From: Stutzerimonas stutzeri
GTDB taxonomy: Bacteria; Pseudomonadota; Gammaproteobacteria; Pseudomonadales; Pseudomonadaceae
Length of the DNA: 64,000 nt
Direction: 5' to 3'
NCBI RefSeq assembly: GCF_038561965.1
Contig: NZ_CP139348.1
Location: forward strand, 2,046,001 to 2,110,000
The position numbers and the translations under genes are program-made. The notes under the pieces were generated by a model. It made no database searches, was not told the DNA's origin, and saw only the letters and a list, made by a program, of their open reading frames with translations. Positions 60,603 to 64,000 of this stretch are shown here, in pieces. Within the stretch, counting starts at the first letter, position 1, and each line of letters starts with the position of its first letter.

Positions 60603-61091
60603 ATGATCGTTTCGAAGGCAGTAGTCGTGAGCGTAAGCGTTGCGCTTGGAATTGGCGCTATAACGGGGTGGCTGGTCAGTGAATCCCAATCCGATAGGTG
60701 GGATGTCGTTCGCCCCCCGATGGAGATTCTGACGGAGCCGGATGAAGTTCGAGTCTGGGGTGCCTGGAACGTCCAGGCCGGCTATGTCCAACCGGGAACC
60801 GGTGCGATAGAGATACGGTGCTTTCAGGCAACGGAGCTTTGCATCGAAGCAGAGGCAAATTTGCTCAAGCATCTGGAAGGACAGGACCTCACGTCAGCGG
60901 CCCGGGTGTATCGGGTTTCTTTATGGACTGAAGAGTTGCTTGAAGCGAGCGAAATCACCAGCACCTTGGATTGTGCGCGGCGCCAACTATCAATTCGGCC
61001 TCAAGAGAAGTCTGCCGTTCAAACGTGGCAGGGCATTGGTTCGTGCGAGGCAGATCCAGGACGCGCGGTGCTTGAGGGCGATCCATTCTAA
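60603..61091 (+). CDS. Membrane-anchored hypothetical protein
   Basis: This 162-residue protein has one N-terminal hydrophobic segment (VVVSVSVALGIGAITGWLV) that is probably a membrane anchor, followed by a periplasmic domain with four cysteines (EIRCFQATELCIEAEAN, LDCARRQL, GIGSCEADPG), which suggests disulphides. GGAGGTGG at 60593-60600 lies just before ATG 60603; an ATG at 60591 overlaps that site. No family recognised. Confidence 0.6.
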   Translation: MIVSKAVVVSVSVALGIGAITGWLVSESQSDRWDVVRPPMEILTEPDEVRVWGAWNVQAGYVQPGTGAIEIRCFQATELCIEAEANLLKHLEGQDLTSAARVYRVSLWTEELLEASEITSTLDCARRQLSIRPQEKSAVQTWQGIGSCEADPGRAVLEGDPF

Positions 61092-61167
61092 GCAACATCT
61101 TCCCTAGTGCGTGATGTCACTATGCCATATAGTCTCAATCCCCCAATGTTTTACAAGGATGAAAGCT

Positions 61168-61488
61168 ATGTGGAGAGGTCGGTTCGTGGCCGTAGGTTGG
61201 ATTGCGTTGGTAGCGCTGATTAGCGGTTCTGCCATTGCAAAAGAGAATTCGGCACTATCGGATGATGCAATCGCCCAGATCCTGATTGATCGGTCGATCA
61301 ATGCATATTCTGGCAACTGTCCATGCCCATACAACCGCGCCAGCAATGGCTCAAGGTGCGGGGGCCGTAGTGCATACAGCCGACCAGGCGGAGCCTCGCC
61401 GCTGTGCTACAGGGAAGATGTTTCAGCCGATTCGATCAAGCGATATCGCGCGCAGCATCAGATCGCAGGAAGCGATTCCGTTAGATAG
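61168..61488 (+). CDS. Small secreted cysteine-rich protein
   Basis: This 106-residue protein has a signal peptide (RFVAVGWIALVALISGSAIA) and a compact mature part with NCPCPYNRASNGSRCGGRSA followed by YSRPGGASPLCYREDVS. This CPCPY...CGGRSAYSRPGG pattern is recurrent in small exported proteins of islands and phages, though the function is not known. ATG 61168 follows AAGGATGAAAGCT; the earlier ATGs would put residues before the signal peptide. Confidence 0.7.
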   Translation: MWRGRFVAVGWIALVALISGSAIAKENSALSDDAIAQILIDRSINAYSGNCPCPYNRASNGSRCGGRSAYSRPGGASPLCYREDVSADSIKRYRAQHQIAGSDSVR

Positions 61489-61785
61489 AAGCGTCGGCGC
61501 GTCGTTATTCTTAACGGCGCCACTCTTCCTCTGTTCTATAACTCATCGCATTGAGCTGAATATGTTGCATCTGGTCTGGCTGACCAGTGGTACGGAATCT
61601 GATCGATAGAATCGGCCATGTCTGGCTCAGGCCGAATAGCTACTACCAGATCTGCGGCCTCCCGAACCAGATTGTTGTTAGAAGCCCCACTTAATCTGCC
61701 GGCCCGGCGAGGCCAGGTAAGCTGCGGGAACACGCCTCCGATTGGACTGAGAGCACATCGCGTGCCTACAGCAGTACAGCTTCAT
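61489..61785. other. Gene-free interval
   Basis: No supported gene in these 297 bases between the small secreted protein and the convergent membrane protein gene. Confidence 0.4.
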
Positions 61786-62319
61786 TCAGTCAATCCAGAC
61801 GGTGCTGGAGGATGTCCTCCTTTTAGATGCCCTGGGGTTCCGAAACATCGGAGCGTATAAAGAGAACATTACTGAAGCGAAAAGCATGCAGACGATCGTA
61901 ACTATTAGGCCTAGGGCATTTTGGGCGGTGAGAGTCTCAGGCTCAACAGATTGCCAAGTGACTAAGAAGCCCAATGCGGCACCGAGCGCTAGCTGAATAG
62001 CACTTGCCATTGTGCCTGCGATGTCACTCAGAACTCGAAATACCCACTTTGCGATGTAGAGTGAGCGACCTTTGCGCATGTTCAGGTGCTTGGCAAACAA
62101 AGCCCCGATAACCAACGGGATCATCAAACATGCGTACCATTTCATCAGCGGAATAGGTGTCAAGCTAGCATTGATCAGTTCTTTCAGAGCCTTGCTCGTC
62201 GGGGCGAATAGCAGAAGCGGAATGCCTCCCACGATGAACGACACGACAAGCTCTCTGGTCGCCTGTTCAAGTACTTCCAGCATTTCCGCTCGCGGGGGAA
62301 TCAATCGCATTTCATTCAT
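61786..62319 (-). CDS. Multi-pass membrane protein of unknown function
   Basis: This 177-residue protein has about four transmembrane helices (VVSFIVGGIPLLLFA, WYACLMIPLVIGALFA, IQLALGAALGFLVTW and ALGLIVTIVCMLFASVMFSL). The N-terminus is cytoplasmic-looking and acidic. No family motif is seen. It lies alone on the minus strand, near the Rhs locus, and could be an immunity or accessory membrane protein, but that is guesswork. Confidence 0.65.
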   Translation of the reverse strand: MNEMRLIPPRAEMLEVLEQATRELVVSFIVGGIPLLLFAPTSKALKELINASLTPIPLMKWYACLMIPLVIGALFAKHLNMRKGRSLYIAKWVFRVLSDIAGTMASAIQLALGAALGFLVTWQSVEPETLTAQNALGLIVTIVCMLFASVMFSLYAPMFRNPRASKRRTSSSTVWID

Positions 62320-62753
62320 CCTGTTCGGTCATCGAGGAGCAGAGCAAGGGGGTGGCTGACCCCCTTTTCCCAAGATAGCTTTTGCTGTCACCTAAGCCTC
62401 TTTGCGAACTATCGATTTCGGCTAGCTAAACGAAGTCTTGATCGCGTCAGCCGACCGCAGGGAGGGGCACGATGGAAGCCCGAAGGGGCGAGACGGTCTC
62501 CGGCTCGCTCCACGACAGCGCATCCCGGCAGCGCCGGGCGACGCCCCTGCTTCAACCTGCCCCGAGAGTCCCAGCCGCCAATCTTACCGTCCAGCGGATC
62601 GTTACCGATCAACCGTGAACGAGTTCACAGTAAAACATCGGCGACTTTGACCAGATTTTCTAGGCACCTGATAAAGGGCCTCGACGAAACATCTCGTAAA
62701 AAACTGATGTTCGTCAGCCGTGCAGTAATCGTAGCTAATCAAAGGGAATTGAA
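62320..62753. other. Gene-free interval left of the Rhs locus
   Basis: No gene is supported in these 434 bases. A GC-rich stretch at 62440-62600 is followed by an AT-rich one at 62600-62750 that probably holds the promoter of the small secreted protein and the Rhs gene. Confidence 0.4.
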
Positions 62754-63077
62754 ATGAAAAAACTGAGCATTATTACCGCAGCAGTTCTTCTCTCAAATCA
62801 GGCAAGTGCGGCTCCAGCCTGGTATTCGGGAAAAATCACCAGGGTTTGGCCTCAAGGCGGTGCGTTCATAGTTACTCTGGATTCAACCGCATTAGACGAC
62901 TGCCAACACAAATATGCATACTTCCAGCGTGCGACCCTTGGTGAGAAACTATACTCAGAAACCTACGCCCTTGCCTTGTCGTCGATGGCAATGCAGACCA
63001 AATTCGGAATTGTTATAGATAAGCTCGCAGTGGGTGCGCAGTGCAACGCGACCAGCGCTGATGTTAGGCAGAATTAA
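62754..63077 (+). CDS. Small secreted protein upstream of the Rhs gene
   Basis: This 107-residue protein has a signal peptide (LSIITAAVLLSNQASA) and a mature part YSGKITRVWPQGGAFIVTLD then HKYAYFQRATLGEKLYSETY and GIVIDKLAVGAQC. The pattern, with two cysteines, occurs in small proteins encoded just before Rhs/YD-repeat genes. It may be a chaperone or secretion partner of the Rhs protein. AAAGGGAATTGAA precedes the ATG. Confidence 0.75.
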   Translation: MKKLSIITAAVLLSNQASAAPAWYSGKITRVWPQGGAFIVTLDSTALDDCQHKYAYFQRATLGEKLYSETYALALSSMAMQTKFGIVIDKLAVGAQCNATSADVRQN

Positions 63078-63152
63078 ACTACGCAAAAGAGCGTCCTTGC
63101 TTGGTTGCAAGAAGGACCAAAACTTTCGTGTAAATTATTCGCCGAGGTCAGT

Positions 63153-64000
63153 ATGGTCTTTATCTCTAGAATCATGACGGCATCTTTGCTGCTCTTGTTA
63201 ACTTCTGCCGGAATGGTCTATGGCGCAGAAGACGGTTTTAATAGCGCAGCGACCGATATATACCAAGATCCGGGTTTTAACACAAATCGCGATTACTCTT
63301 CCAGTCGACAGGAAGACTCCATCGACCCATTCTCCGGTCAGCTAAAAATATTAGTAGTTGACCTGCATGTGCCGGGTAATGGCGGCCTAGATATTGATGT
63401 CGTTCGCAACTATCAAAGTAACAATAATGATCGCGGCCCATACAATAATGGGCATACGGCTCGCACTCCTTTCGGGACGGGCTGGGATATAAATTTTGGC
63501 AGAATACTTGTACCCAATAATAATTCTTATAGACATATCAATGCGTCGAATAGCCCTTCCTCATGTAAGAAGAACAACGTCGCCACAGGATTCAATCCGT
63601 ACCTCGAACTTCCAGATGGGTCCCGTGAACTACTAGCGAACAGCTTGGGCACCGATTATGCTTTTATTACGAAAAATCGGTGGATCGGAAAGTGCCTGCC
63701 AACTGGAGAAAATGCGAACTCCGTTGGCGGACTAATTGTTTTCTCCCCTGAAGGAAAAAAATATACCTTCAATTTGCTGGGGTCGGTTTCTCCAGATAAA
63801 CCATATATGGCTTATTTTGTTACAAAAATCGAGGATCTTGATGGTAACAGCCTCCAATTCGATTATTTTAAGCCGAGCGGAAATACCGTTACTAGATATA
63901 CCCTCCTAAAGTCTATTGTCGCCTCCGACGGGCGTCGCGTCGATTTCGACTATGCCGACGTTACTAACGACGCGATCGGATGGCGCCCCCGTCTGACCAG
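63153..64000 (+). CDS. Rhs/YD-repeat-type secreted protein, N-terminal part (runs off window)
   Basis: The frame from ATG 63153 (GAGG five bases before it) is open to the window end, giving 282 residues. It starts with a signal peptide (ASLLLLLTSAGMVYGA) and has the Rhs N-terminal features SIDPFSGQLKILVVDLHVPG then GGLDIDVVRNYQS, FGTGWDINFG, LELPDGSRELL and KYTFNLLG, IEDLDGNSLQFDY. These make the beta-propeller/shell start of SpvB/Rhs proteins. The repeats and the toxic C-terminus lie outside the window. An alternative ATG at 63174 gives a shorter signal peptide. Confidence 0.85.
   Translation, partial: MVFISRIMTASLLLLLTSAGMVYGAEDGFNSAATDIYQDPGFNTNRDYSSSRQEDSIDPFSGQLKILVVDLHVPGNGGLDIDVVRNYQSNNNDRGPYNNGHTARTPFGTGWDINFGRILVPNNNSYRHINASNSPSSCKKNNVATGFNPYLELPDGSRELLANSLGTDYAFITKNRWIGKCLPTGENANSVGGLIVFSPEGKKYTFNLLGSVSPDKPYMAYFVTKIEDLDGNSLQFDYFKPSGNTVTRYTLLKSIVASDGRRVDFDYADVTNDAIGWRPRLT

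Noticed and set aside
1..64000. Integrase, transposase, tRNA, rRNA or CRISPR array
   Set aside because: I looked for these on both strands by motif and repeat pattern and saw none; a tRNA could be missed without a search tool.

Overview
The window looks like accessory DNA from a Pseudomonas-type gammaproteobacterium. Most of it is GC-rich, and it carries an MvaT-type silencer, an RsmN/RsmF-like CsrA protein, LexA boxes of the CTGT-N8-ACAG form and Pseudomonas-style catabolic operons. The left end is the backbone of a conjugative element (plasmid or ICE, most like the Tn4371 type). On the minus strand it holds a relaxase (cut by the window edge), a TraF-type peptidase, a ribbon-helix-helix protein, ParA, three iterons with a DnaA-box-like site, a RepA-type initiator and an AlpA-like HTH protein. 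A MvaT-like silencer, an orphan DUF47 protein, an ArdA antirestriction protein, an XRE regulator, and an RsmF-like regulator coupled to a secreted ankyrin protein follow.

From 8.2 to 13.9 kb lies an SOS module. A LexA box sits between a frameshifted SRAP gene and dnaE2, a second one sits just upstream of an endonuclease I gene, and a decayed NYN-domain gene follows. From 13.9 to 22.9 kb a two-HTH GntR regulator is divergent from an eight-gene operon: amidase, cyclic-imide-hydrolase/PgdA-type metalloenzyme, MFS transporter, two SDRs, a small Cys-rich-start protein, a CobW-type GTPase and a binding-protein-like protein without a signal peptide. I read this as a cyclic imide (or similar amide) degradation operon. 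From 23.9 to 27.3 kb is a D-cysteine desulfhydrase plus cystine-type ABC transporter operon.

From 27.4 to 55 kb is a patchwork of poorly known genes (DUF5710, DUF6998-like, DUF5623), a LuxR solo, an Ash-like leader, and then a visibly AT-rich two-gene unit at 32.1-39.7 kb. That unit encodes a 1932-residue protein with a C-terminal P-loop ATPase and, one base downstream, a 619-residue protein with a degenerate P-loop. It is my best candidate for an undescribed system, probably defensive. Around it are PD-(D/E)XK-like, ScoMcrA-like HNH, SF1 helicase, HEAT-repeat, two HEPN-motif and trypsin-like proteins, plus remnants of a P2-type phage tail gene and of a second copy of the exonuclease-RecQ-UvrD gene.

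The right end holds a 1715-residue DEDD exonuclease-RecQ-UvrD fusion, several small secreted or membrane proteins and the start of an Rhs-repeat protein running off the window. No integrase, transposase, tRNA, rRNA or CRISPR array was seen. Several genes carry frameshifts, so real decay and sequencing indels both need to be considered.
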